In this document: positions 35,040-46,900 of the stretch, in pieces | Numbering within the stretch: the stretch's first letter is position 1 | Layout of the letters: each line of letters starts with the position of its first letter | Assembly (NCBI GenBank): GCA_027625915.1 | Contig: JANTQA010000032.1 | Coordinates: 13,780,001-13,844,000 of the forward strand | Reading direction: 5' to 3' | DNA length: 64,000 nt | From: Anaeramoeba flamelloides | Lineage: Eukaryota; Metamonada; Anaeramoebidae | The notes under the pieces: model-generated | What the model saw: the letters and a program-made list of their open reading frames with translations, nothing else | What the model was told of the DNA's origin: nothing | The model's database searches: none | Position numbers and translations under genes: made by a program

Positions 35040-36003
35040 AATTACAAGTGTACAACACACTTTGTGTTAAATTCAAATAAGGCAAAAAGGAAAGCTTGGG
35101 AAAAGTTTTGAAAATTTCCTCAACTAAATTTTTTGTTTGAGAAATCCAAAGAAAAAATGATCTATTTGCATGATTTTGAAAATGTTTTCTTCTTATGACT
35201 CTCTTTTGTCAATTCTTGATTATTGGTATTTCTTTCTTCTCTTTTTACGTGATTTTTTTTCAGAGACAATTTTTTTAATCGTTTAAAAGAACAATATTTT
35301 AACAAAATAAATTTTTTCCTTTTTTTTTTATTATTTTTTCCAAACAGACCAAAACCACAAACCATAACTTTTCAAAACTTTTTTTATTGAAAGGGATACC
35401 CTTTAGCCCAAAGACCAAATATTAATTTATTTCTTTGAAAAAAACAAAGAAAATCTTTTTTCCAAAGACAAAAAGGAAATTAAATTTATTTTGTTTCAAT
35501 TGAAGGGTTCGAAAAACTTACAGAATTTTATCGGGGGAAGCTAATATTATAATTTATACCAAGATTTTAATGATTACAATAATTTTGGAAGCTTTATTTC
35601 ACTCTTTTTATAAAGTAAACTTTAAAAAACAGGAATTCTAGTGGATTCGAAAAATGAAGATATCTTACAGAAAGTTTTCATTTAAATTCATTAATTTTCT
35701 AAAAATTACAAGCAATAGGCACTAATTCTTTCTTCAATTTCATAATTACCTTGAAAATTCTGACAAACCCGACTTTCTAACATAATTAAATATTTATTTT
35801 CTTTGAAATTTATTGAACACTTGTAAAAGTGAGTAATAAAAGTTATAAAAATCGTTACTCAAACTGTTTAGGGTTTATGATCCTTAAAGAGTGAAAAAAA
35901 GATCTTTGTGTTTATTTTATTTATTTTTGAAGAGAGAAAATTGCTTTTCTCATGTGTGCCTTTGGGTTTTTTTTTAATTTGAGATATAATAAGAAAATTG
36001 ATG
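35040..36003. other. 5' flank of LRR-PP2C
   Basis: No gene supported. It should contain the LRR-PP2C promoter. 35848-35875 is an exact 28-bp inverted match to 39079-39106 (ATCGTTACTCAAACTGTTTA). Confidence 0.45.
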
Positions 36004-36372
36004 AAATTTTCTTTTAATTTCTAAAATTAATACAAACCTAGGCACTCTACCACACTCTACGACACTCACCTAATTTCTGAACTTTTTTTTTTTAGCAATT
36101 TTGTTTTAGAATCACAAATTTTATTTTCACTTAAAAAATGATAATATACCTGATGAATTATTTATATTCATTATATCTCATATATTATTAATTTTTTGAT
36201 TTTTTTTATAAAATTCAGATATCCAGATTTTTCGATTTTTTTCATAGACCGTATGTCGTTAGGTTTTTTTTTTTTTTAAATTAAAAACTGAAAATTTATT
36301 TAATTTTCTTTTTATTTCTTAAAATAAAAAAACCTAGGCACTCTAAGTCACTCTACAGCACTTGACGACACG
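36004..36372 (-). repeat. Modular hairpin repeat, copy R3 (two pieces)
   Basis: 36004-36068 and 36249-36372, both in minus orientation, separated by 180 bp of unrelated A/T DNA. Each has hairpin-B-type arms followed by CCTAGGCACTCTA and 10-bp-period units; the right piece ends GCACTTGACGACACGAC, directly at the LINE border. Confidence 0.78.
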
Positions 36373-36375
36373 ACC

Positions 36376-38189
36376 CCATAAAAAATGATTAAAGTATTCA
36401 ATAATATCAATATTTAACCTTTCTTTACATAAATCACAATTTTTATTATTATTTTTACTTGTTACATAAGAGTATCTATTTAATCAATGAGTAAAATTTC
36501 GAAATTTTAAAATTGTTTTTGAAGATTTCCAGTTTAAAAATTTTTATTGTTTGAAATGGCAATTTAGTTGTTTTATAATTTTAAGATATTGTTGTATTTT
36601 CCTACTAGTTGAATTTTCCAATTTGGTTAATCACAAAACTTTTAATTCTAAATCTAATAATTTTAACCCCTCAGTATACCAATTAATATTTTCATTTTCA
36701 AGTTTTCGAAAATTTAGTATGGTTTTTAATTTTTTTAAAATTTTGAAATCAAAATTTTCAATCTATTTATATTTTTTTCAGTATATTTTTAATCTAGCGA
36801 GATAAATTTTTGCTTCATTTTTATAAATTAATTTTGGTGAATGGATATTAATTTGTAAGAAATTTGTGACTTATTTATTGATAAATCTATCATTTCTTTC
36901 AAAATCACTTTGTATCAAGTCAAATATTTCAAGACCATAATAAAGTTGACTTAAAATGAGAGCTTTGAAAGAAGTTATTTTGACTCCATTATTGAGTTTA
37001 TTTTGTGGAAATAATCGATTAAGTGTTTACAAGGACTTTTATACTTTTGAGAAATTAAATTCAAGATGTGTTTTTTTTCTAACCAAATTCTAAGATAAAA
37101 AATATCTTTTAATTCTTTTTTATATATTTTGTTTTTGATTATTTTGTGGGTTCATCCCGAATCGTTTTATTATTTCAAAAATCCTATATAAATTAATTTT
37201 TAGAGAGATTAGAAGCCCTTTCATAATAAAAATAAGATCATCTGTATACATTTGAAAATGAAAAGCTAAAGTTTTTAACTTTTCTAGTAGGAAATGAGAT
37301 ATAAATGCGAAGAGAATTGGTGATAAGATCTCTTTGATAAACCACAATTCCTTCTTTTTTATAATATATTAGGAGTTAATTTTTAATTGTTTCAGTTTTG
37401 ATATTTTTTTTAATAGATTGATATATTAACGAGTGTTATATAGAGTCAAAACATTTTTGTATGTCTATAGTAACTACAAAATATTCTGTATTTTTATTTT
37501 TATTTTTATTTTTTTTTTATTCCCTTTAAAACATCAATTCTTGTTCCAAAATATTTTTTTAAACCAATTTTTTTTTTGAATTTAAGTCCCAAGAGTCTTG
37601 AATTCCAAGGGATATCAAATTTAAAAAAATCATGAAGGAGATTGATTAATAGAGATATGTTGATAATCTAATGGTTCGCCTTCATCCCCCGATTTATGAA
37701 TAAATAATAAATTTCTTTTTTTAGTATAATTTCTACTTTTGTCATTTTCGTCTGGTAACCAATTTAAAAAAATATTTTGAATTGTTTGAATAAAATAATT
37801 ACAATTAAATAAATATTGTATTGGAAAAAGAGCTTCTTGTGTTTTGTATTAGGATTTGTTATTGTGATTTGTAACTAATCTATATTCAACTATTAATCTT
37901 TTTTAATTGTTGTTAAAAAATGAAATTTATTTTTTTTTCTATAATCCAAATTGAAGAGTCTTGGATCAATAGGCTGAAAGATATTTAAAAGTGAATTAAT
38001 TTTCATTTCTGGGTTTTCCCTTATTATTTTTATTTCGCTTTTACTAAGTTGACTAAAAAAATAAATTTTATAAAGGCACCGATATAACAAACGGACCGTT
38101 AATTGCAAAATAAAAAGTTCAAAATTTTCATTCAACTGTCCAAAAAACCAATAATCCCCAAATTTTAAATAAATCATCAAAGCCCCCAA
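36376..38189 (-). mobile_element. Decayed, 5'-truncated LINE (non-LTR retrotransposon)
   Basis: Read on the minus strand, with several stops and frame changes, it gives the RT domain blocks in order: NLLFIHKSGDEGEPLDYQHI (about 37640-37700), TEYFVVTIDIQKCFDSI (about 37440-37490), KEILSPILF and MYTDDLIFIMKG (37240-37345). It ends in a Cys-rich C-terminal block, YVTSKNNNKNCDLC (about 36420-36480), cut off at NHFLWG where repeat R3 begins. MYTDD stands in for the usual YADD box. The 37893-38189 part precedes the RT. Related fragments are at 9.6, 17.6, 42.3 and 59.0 kb. Not active. Confidence 0.82.
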
Positions 38190-38330
38190 TTCTATTCGAG
38201 AAAAGTAATAATTTAAACTGATTTATGGAATTACATAATTTGAAATTTTACAGGATTTTAAAACACTGTTTTTTTTTGGAAAACTGAATGAACATTTTGT
38301 TTCATCAAATTTTGAAACAGAGAGTTAATC

Positions 38331-38830
38331 TATAGTAGTGAAAAAATATCCAACATGTTAATAATCCTTTACAAGATTTTTAATTGTGAATATTAAGAAA
38401 ATTTTTGTGTAATTTCTTTTATTAAAAATCAAATCCTTTTTATAAAGAACCAAATTTTTTATGAACCTAGTAATAAAACAACCTAAAGTCCATTAAAGTA
38501 GAGTGTATCTAGAATACTCGAGTAATTGTTTGATATTATAAGTAGATCAACTTTTTTTGAAAACCAATCGAATTATATATATATTTACTAGATTTTGGAA
38601 AATAATAATTTTTATTCTGGGTTTTTTGATTAATTTAATGGTGTTCTGAACAAGTGGAATTTCATTAATCATCATTCTATCAAGTGGGTTAGTTATAATT
38701 TTAAAAATTTGATTCTTAAAAAAAGGATTTGATTTTAAATATTTGCAATTTTACAATAATTATCTTAATATTCACAATCAAAAATCTTGTCAGGATTTTT
38801 TTCATTTCCTGGATTTTTTTCACTACTAAT
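38331..38830. repeat. Foldback element with ~125-bp or longer arms
   Basis: TAGTAGTGAAAAAATATCC at 38333 and, inverted, TTAGTAGTGAAAAAAATCC at 38829; inner matches ACAAGATTTTTAATTGTGAA / ACAAGATTTTTGATTGTGAA and AAAATCAAATCCTTTTT. Weaker similarity extends outward to about 38255 and 38875. Non-coding. Confidence 0.75.
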
Positions 38831-38897
38831 ATTCAAAAGTTTTGATTGATAAAACAAAAATCACATTTTTTTTTTCACTTTTTTCCAGGCATTTAGC

Positions 38898-39010
38898 CTT
38901 ACACTCTATTTTTTTTTGGATTTCAGAAAAAAAATAAATTACTTGTCAAAAATTGTTTAACGACTCGAAACCACTTTAAAATCTATACTAAGCTGTAGAC
39001 GATCATCTAC
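38898..39010 (+). repeat. Solo arm related to the 40.75-41.31 kb foldback element
   Basis: CTTACACTCT, GATTTCAGAAAAAAAATAAA, TTGTCAAAAATTG, CCACTTTAAAATCTATAC match the right arm of that element (41137 onwards) with substitutions. Its left partner is missing. Confidence 0.6.
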
Positions 39011-40291
39011 AAACCAAAATAACAAATCCTAATACCAAAAACAGGAAGATGTTTTTTTTTCACTAGTCAAGGATGGCCAACCCTAAACAGTTTGAGTAAC
39101 GATTTTTGAAACTGTTCTTTCAATACTTTTTTAATACAGCCTTTTCTATTATTCTCTTTATCTCAAATAAATTCAGTTATACCTGTGTATGAACACAAGT
39201 ATTTTTTATGATAAAATATTAATTGAAAAAGTAAATCTTTTCATTTTAGAGATACTACTGATTACCACTCTATATGTATTTTGAGAAATGACGGACTTAT
39301 TTTGGAAAAAAATAAGCTAAATTTTAAATTCTAACAAGTTCTTTTTGTCAACTCAAAATTCTTTAAAATCAACAAATATGTTGGCCATCATAAAAGTAAT
39401 TCCCACTCACGATAAAATTCGGATAATATTTCATAGTTCAATAAATTGTCTTTTCAAATTCATTTAAAGTTGGGTTTAAGGAAAAGAAGTGATCCAATTT
39501 GGATTAAAAGACCAATTCTATAAATCCTTTAGTGTCTCTAATAGTTAATAAAAAAGCAAATTTGTTGTCTCGATCCAAATAGGAATTTGATGTGGGGATT
39601 CTTTTTTTAAAACGAAACCAAAAAGGTTTCTGAATATTTTTAAGCTTCGGCCCACAAATGGGAGGTAATCATTGAATTGCTGTTCAAAAACAAATAAAAA
39701 TAGTTGTGTTATCTGTGAATGGATTGTCTTGTAAAAATCTTAGCTTTCATTTGCTGGTGTTTTAGTAACAATCGTGATAAAAATTTTTCACTTCATTTTC
39801 ATTTACAAAATAATAGATTTCCAAAGACAAGTGATTGTAAGTTGTGTTCTCCATTTATTTGGATTTTGGTTACTTTTTATGCTGCAATATATCGGTTTAT
39901 TTTTTGAGTGAACCTAGAAACCATTAACGAAACTCAGATTTCAAAATTGAAAAAAAGATAAACAGTTCAAAATTAATCCCATTTCAATTTCAAATCTCAG
40001 TATTTTGTTTAAAGATTTATTAAGTCACTAATTGGTTTTGGTTTGTTATTGTTTTTGTTTTTTGGATCTTTTTGTTTTTTTTTTCTTTTTTGCTGAATAA
40101 AAGGAAAAATAACAAAGGTCCGTAAAAAAGAATAGTGTTTCATATTAATATTTTTTTATTTTGTTTTTGTTTGTTTATTTGTTATTTCTTTTTGAAATGC
40201 AAAACAAAGAATAAATAAATAAAGAATTAAACTTTTCGTTTTCATAACAAAAAATAGAATGTTCAACAAATTTAATTAGTCTATCTTAATA
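39011..40291. other. Intergenic; 3' flank of the membrane-protein gene
   Basis: No gene supported. 39079-39106 is the partner of the 28-bp inverted match at 35848-35875. A short frame at 39719-39907 has no family feature. Confidence 0.4.
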
Positions 40292-40672
40292 CTAATAATC
40301 GTCTGTGGTTGGTGTAATTATAGCTACTATTATTGAAAATATACCAATGAAAAATAAAGGGCCAAAGGCTTTGGTGTAGGTAACACTGTTCAAATTATCA
40401 AGCTTTCGTGCAAGCATTAAACGGAATACAAAATAAGGGATCAAGTACATGAAATTGACAACTAAAAGATACACACTTTTTGGTAATCTTTGTCCTTCAA
40501 ATGCAAGGCGTAAGGACGCGCTTAAAATAAAATATCCAAATAATGCATCAAAGACCCAAAATGGTATGAAAACAGTACTCCAATCCCAGTCAATGGTATT
40601 ATCAAGACGAAGCCCAATAAAAATAGTTCCAATTAGAAGCGACAAGCAAAACAGCACTCCACCATAATTCAT
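40292..40672 (-). CDS. Small four-helix membrane protein, TMEM185/TMEM60-like
   Basis: Single exon, 126 residues, ATG to TAG. Four hydrophobic segments: about 6-23, 33-53, 65-83 and 100-120. The motif LRLDNTIDWDWSTVFIPFWV (about residues 22-41) matches the LRLDG-I-W-W-VF-P-W signature of the TMEM185A/TMEM60 'Fragile-X-F associated' membrane family. These proteins are mostly of unknown function. The C-terminal TPTTDDY is polar and probably cytosolic. The start codon lies 80 bp from the foldback element at 40753-41312, which occupies the promoter region. Family assignment is from the motif and topology only. Confidence 0.72.
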   Translation of the reverse strand: MNYGGVLFCLSLLIGTIFIGLRLDNTIDWDWSTVFIPFWVFDALFGYFILSASLRLAFEGQRLPKSVYLLVVNFMYLIPYFVFRLMLARKLDNLNSVTYTKAFGPLFFIGIFSIIVAIITPTTDDY

Positions 40673-40752
40673 TTTCTTTGAAAGAACACTAAAAAAAGAA
40701 TAAAAAAAAGAATAAAATCAAAAAATGACTTTTTTGGTATTGATTTTATCAT

Positions 40753-41312
40753 TTAAGGTTTACAATCCCTGAAATTTGAAAAAAGATTATCTTGTGTAGG
40801 GTGTAGTGAGTTGTCGAATTTGGTTCTTAGCTGATCGATCTTGGATTTGGTATGGGTTTTAATAGTGGTTCAAAATGGCAATTTTGGACAATTTATTTTT
40901 TCTTTTTCCGAAATCCGAATTGAACAGTTTATGATTAATTCACTGGAACTTAAGTTATAAAAAAATGTGGTTAGTAGGTTGTTAATTGAAAATTTTAATT
41001 AAGTTTAGTTTTATTGAGAACTTTTAAAAAATTTTCTTTTTTCATTTAGTGTATTGACAAAAAAGTAAATCAAAATTTTACTTAAACAACCTTAATTTCA
41101 AAAGTTATTCTTGAACACCTATCAATCTATTAATCTTACACTCTTCAATTCGGATTTCGGAAAAAAATAAAAAATTGTCAAAAATTGCTATTTTGAACCA
41201 CTATTAAAATCCATACCAAATCCAAGATCGATCAGCTAAGAACCATTTCGACAACTCACTACACCCTACACAAGATAATCTTTTTTCAAATTTTAGGGAT
41301 TGTAAACCTTAA
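40753..41312. mobile_element. Foldback/MITE-like element with ~170-bp inverted arms, TTAA borders
   Basis: Left arm 40757-40925 and right arm 41137-41308 match at about 90%: GGTTTACAATCCCT / AGGGATTGTAAACC, TTGTGTAGGGTGTAGTGAGT / ACTCACTACACCCTACACAA, TTAGCTGATCGATCTTGGAT / ATCCAAGATCGATCAGCTAA, AATCCGAATTGAA / TTCAATTCGGATT. TTAA lies at both borders, which would fit a piggyBac-type target duplication, though the ends do not start with CCC. Loop ~210 bp, no frame. Confidence 0.85.
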
Positions 41313-42339
41313 GGTTGAGGATTAAAATCAAATTTTTATTTTAAACCGAGCTTATTTTTCAGAGTTATAAGGTCAAAAATGTTCAAAATTTTACTTTGAA
41401 TAGGTTTGTTTCTAAGAAACAAATTATTTCAATTTTCCAAAATAATAATGTTTTTCAAATACTAAAAAAAAAATAAAAAAAAGTAAATTAAATGTAAAAA
41501 AAATAAGCCCATTCATTATAAAATTTAATCTACAATAATAAACAATAGAAATTAACTCAAATTGAGAAATCGATGATAGCTATAAAATTAGAGATTTTCC
41601 AATCTTCAAACAAGTTTCTAACCAATTTTTGTCTCAACAAAAATTTCATCAAACTGAAGAAAATTTTTCCTTATTTAAAAAAAAATATAAACAAAAAAAT
41701 AGAGAGAGATCGAAAGGAAGGAAGAAAGAGTTGTTGTGATATTTTAAAATACAAATTAGTAAAATTACAAATTTAATGTAAAATTTATGAGAAAAAAACG
41801 GAATATAATATAAAATCAAAAAAATCATAAAATTAAATTTAATAATATAAATTGATCAAATAAATGAAAAATATAATAAAAATAAAAACCTTAATAAATA
41901 ATTCAATGAAATAAAATAAACTTTTACAAATAATTTTTTAAAATAATGAAATAAGATACAAAGTATTAAAATATTTTTCCATAAATCAATTATTCAACAC
42001 TCCAAGTTTTTATATTCTTAATTATTCTAAAAGATATTTAATTAATAAAAATTTATCAACTATAATTGATTTAAAGATATTCTTTGATCAAGATTAGAGT
42101 AATGAGAACATCCGATTCCAAAAAAAAAATAAATCATTTATAGAATCTGATAAAATATATTATTATAAATTTATAACAATATATTAGTCCGTTTCATATT
42201 AATTAAATAATAATAATAATTTTTTTAACCAATTCAATATATATTTTTAATTTTTAGTAACAAATAAAACTGAAAAAATTGTAATTTTAATACAAAAACA
42301 ATTCATTATTTTTTTAAATATCTAGTGATAAAGTTATTC
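41313..42339. other. A/T-rich intergenic stretch
   Basis: Nothing recognised; the frame 41573-41776 is low-complexity. Confidence 0.35.
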
Positions 42340-42555
42340 TTCTAAAAATTTTCTACTAATCCCAATAAATCAATCTATTCCAGGATTTTCAATTTTTAAT
42401 TGATATACTTAGGAAGTCAAAAGTCTTGGGACTTAATTTCAAAAAATGAATTTTGATTTAAAAAAAATTATAGAACAAGAATTGTTGTTGAAAATTTATT
42501 CAATGACACTTTAAGAAAAATCTAGAAAATAATTCAGAATGTTTTGTAGTCACTT

Positions 42556-42592
<37 letters not shown>

Positions 42593-42600
42593 CTATTGAT
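42340..42600 (+). mobile_element. Small LINE remnant followed by a (TA)n tract
   Basis: SKVLGLNFKK-like translation and AGAACAAGAATTGTTGTTG match the region of the 36.4-38.2 kb LINE between its RT blocks (SRLLGLKFKK, GGAACAAGAATTGATG). It runs into (TA)n at about 42549-42592. Confidence 0.5.
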
Positions 42601-43929
42601 TCTAACTCGAAAAGTATAAATTCTTAAGACACTAGTAACCAAAAAATATTTGAATAAATTCTTTGGAAAATTCAAAATTAAACAATATTTTTATCTTGAC
42701 TTGAACACACAAAAAGTAAAAATTCGTTAAGTGTAATACTGATAATTATTGCAAATGCTATTTTCAGAAGTTAAACTATTGTTTTAAACAACTTGATACA
42801 TTTTTAAATATTTTGGAAAAGTTTCAGAATCCAATAAATATCTAAATTAAATGTTTTCACAATATTTTCTTTCAAGAAGAAAGAAATAACTTTGTCTGTA
42901 AAGTAAGTCTACAAGAAGAAAATTTATAAATAATAACCCTATTATACATGCGAATAACTCTGTATTAATAAATCAACTTGATTCCAAAAATATTACAATA
43001 ATTATTTAAAAGTTTGTAAATTAGAAATTAATTGATTCAAAGAACAGACCAAAGAAATTATTTCTTTATTGAATAAAAAGATACCATATAAAAAAAAACA
43101 TTTAATAAAAAATATCCCCAAGAGACTTTTTTAAAATTTCACGGATCACGAAAATTCAACTTATAATCTAAAGAAATACTTTTTAATTTGATTATTTACA
43201 ATCAATAATTAATACCACAATTTTATTTTTTTTCAGTGGATTATTAAAAACCCAAAGATTAAATGTATTAACAGACTTTACAATTATATCCCAATTTTTG
43301 AAATGTATTCAAACCAATAGAATCTATTTCGAATAAATAATTCTAATAATAAAAAAAAATAATAGACATTGTCAAATAGCTGATTTTATATTTATAAACA
43401 TTTCCTTTTTTATAGTCTTCGTTTTGAGAAAAAAAAATATTGCCTAAATATTCTATAAATTTCAAGAAATTTATAAAATTATCTTTGAATAAAATAAATG
43501 AGCAATTTTTTTTAGATATTCTAAGGATTCAATATTAGGTTTATTTTTCACTTATTTTTTCAAAAAAAGTTTAAAGCTCAAGTACACTCTGCTCATAAAT
43601 ACTATCAGAAATTACACAAAGTGATATTTCGTAAAAATCATAAAGTTTTACTGATTTTTTCTTTTTCTCAAAATCAAAGAGCTAATAGAAAAAAGGATAA
43701 GATCTTGTGATTGTAAATTTAATTATAATAATCTGTTTTTTTTAAAAAAGATATTCAAACTCTTAAATAAGAAATAATCTTTTTATTGAGTTTAATTGTA
43801 CCCTTGTGGAATATACACTCTTTTACCTCTGGGTAAAAAAATTTTTAAGAATTATCAATTCCTTACCATCTAATTTTGTGTCGGAACTATATTTCATTTT
43901 TTCTTAATTTATTTGAATAATCCAAGCTA
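42601..43929. other. 5' flank of the CDK gene
   Basis: A/T-rich, no gene supported. Promoter expected just before 43930, not resolved. Confidence 0.35.
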
Positions 43930-46900
43930 ATGAATACAGTCCTCTTTAAAAATCTTTTAAAACTACAGAAAGTTGGTGAAGGGACTTATGGTATTAATTA
44001 AAATTCTCCCTTTACAACTGTTAATTCACATCCAATTGAATTTTTTTTTTTTTTCTGTTCTTTTTCTTCTTCCGAATCAGGTGTTGTATATAAAGCAAAG
44101 AATAAAAAAACTGGGGAAATTGTTGCTTTAAAAAAAATTAGATTAGAAAACGAAGACGAGGGTGTGCCATCTACAACAATCCGAGAAATTTCTCTTCTTC
44201 GTGAATTAAAACATCCAAACATTGTGCGTCTTTTAGATGTAATTCATTTTAATAAAAAGCTTTGCTTAATTTTTGAATTCCTTGACCAAGATCTCAAAAA
44301 GCACATGGATTCTTGTGAAGGCTTATTAGATCCAAAACTGATCAAAGTAAGGATTTTCTATCTTTCAATTTTGCTTTCTTTTATGAATGAATCCGAAATA
44401 TTCACTCAATGAAATAATTTTTTTTTTGTTTTTTTTATAAACAACTTGCTAAAAGAGCTATATGTACCAAATGCTAAAAGGACTATTATTTTGCCATATT
44501 AGAGGAATTTTTCATCGAGATCTGAAGCCCCAAAATCTCTTAATTGATAAAGAAGGTGTATTAAAGATCTGTGATTTTGGACTTGCAAGATCTTTTTCGA
44601 TTCCTCTTCGTACTTATACTCATGAGATTGTAACATTATGGTACCGTGCCCCTGAAATTCTCCTTGGCGTAAAACACTATTCTACACCTGTCGACATGTG
44701 GTCAGTTGGTGCCATTTTTGCTGAATTATTAATGAATTATCCATTATTTCCAGGTTTGTTTTTTATTAAAATTTTTGTTATTGATTTTTTTCTTGAATTT
44801 TTGAATTAGCTCACATTTTTAATTGCTTTTTTGAAAAGAAAATTTATCAGTGCTTGCAGCAAATAACTTTATATTTTTTTTTTTTTTTAATTAAATTACA
44901 ACGAATAATTTTTGTTTCAAAAGAATTTTTTTCAAATGTTTAATCTGGAAAAGTCCTTTTAAACAAGTCTGACAAAAAAGTTTTTCAAAGCTGTCTTTCA
45001 AATAGATGAAATACCTTGGTAGACCTTTTTTCAGTGCTTTTTTAAAAAAAGATTTTTATTCCCTTTTTTTAAAACGGATTTGACCTCACAATCAAATATA
45101 TTTTTTCTTTCAAGTGATCAGCCTTTCACGGAAACAGTACAAAATTTTAAAAATATTTTACTGGTATTTGAATTACAAACAGGAAAAATTTTCAATTACT
45201 TGGTTTTCAATTCCCTTTTTGTAACAAAGCCTCCAATTTACAACCTACTTCTGTAGGGAAACTCTGTTTGTAAAGCAAAAGGTTAAATAAGGAAAATGAA
45301 TTGAAAATATTTTCCCATTTAAAATTCAAATACCAGTATTGGTGATATTCTCTACTTTCAAATTTTGTATATGCCAATTGTCAAAAAATTCCTACTAAGA
45401 AACCCAGAAAAGAAAATTTTTTAGTGAGATTATATTTTTTTTTTCCGTTTTTTCCAATGAAAAGAAAAACCTTCAAATTTATTTAATTCATAATTCTAAA
45501 AAGTTTTTGTATTTTTTATTACCATTTCCACCATTATTACACAATATGTCTTTCGCTATAATTTTGGTATTCTTTATTTTTTCGAATTTCCAGTAATCAA
45601 CACCAAAAATAATATTGACTCTTATGTTATTATTAAAAATTGAATTGGAATTGTTGATCAATAAACTAATAAAGAAAAAAATTCAAAGATAATGAACTGA
45701 AACATTTTTTACTTATTGGACAAAATATAATAAAAATCTATTAATTTGGAATTGAATGAAGAGTTACTTATCGAAATTTGAATTTAGCAAGGTTAAAAAA
45801 GGTTTAGATACTCAGTTTTTTGATCACAAGAGATTTATACAAAATAGATTTGTTTTGAAAAATGAAATGCCTTGAAATAATACAATTTTTCGAAAAATAA
45901 GAAAGTATTTATTTTTTTTGGAATAATTTTTTGGAAAACAACCATTTAAATTTCAAATTCTAAAATACAAAACGTTGTTTAGTCGAGAGTAAGACTGGGA
46001 AAACCGTGTTTAATTGCTTTTTTTGAAGTAAAATTTTCATTCAAAAATTAAATCTTTAAAAGAGATCTGGGATTTGATACTAATTTTTATTAATACAGTT
46101 TGCTTTTTGGGATTATTTATTACAAAGTGGGTTTTAAAAATTACCAATAAATATCGGGAATAAAACCATTTGTAACTTGGATGATTGGTAGTAGTTAGAT
46201 TTTATCTTTTTTTGGTTGAAGAAAATAACAAAAAAGAGAAATTTATTTTCTCAACTCATAGAAAGAATAATGTAATTTCAATTTTGGTTTTAAAATTGTT
46301 TTGATTTGGTGGTGTGTTCCACTAGGCACAGAAAAAAAAGGGTTGTATTTTTTCAAGAAAAAAATTTAAATTAAATTTCCATTTTTACAAAAAAATAAAA
46401 TGGTTTTCAATATTTATTTGAATTTCTGATAAAAAACAAGGAAAAACTTCATCTCTTTGACTGATCTTTAAATTATTTTGATTTTAGTAACTAAAAAATT
46501 AATAAAACGTTGAAAATATTTTTATTTTTTTTCAATTTTTAGCAAAAGATTCTGGGGGTTTGTTGAACCAAAATAGTGAATCAAGAGTTGGTTTTAACAA
46601 TATTCTAATCAAATTTAGATGTTTATATTTATTAAAACAAATTTTTTAAAAAAAACATTATCTCGATATATTAAGACAAAATAAAATTTCTTTGTTACCA
46701 GGAATATTAATGAAAAACATTTTTTTATCTTTCTTGAGATAATTCTTTTGGTTCAACCAAAAAATTGATTTATTCAACACACTGGAAAATATTTATATTC
46801 TTTTAAGAAGTCTAATTATAACCATTAAAATTCCAAAGTTATTCAAAAATTTTACTGGGAAATTATGTTTTTGTTCTAAGACGAAATTTGATTTTTCACA

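Noticed and set aside
35040-35060. Seven-residue N-terminal extension of LRR-PP2C
   Set aside because: It would need a GTG start; the ATG at 35039 is the first proper start.
38998-39907. Coding exon at 39719-39907
   Set aside because: The frame has no motif and no splice-compatible neighbours.
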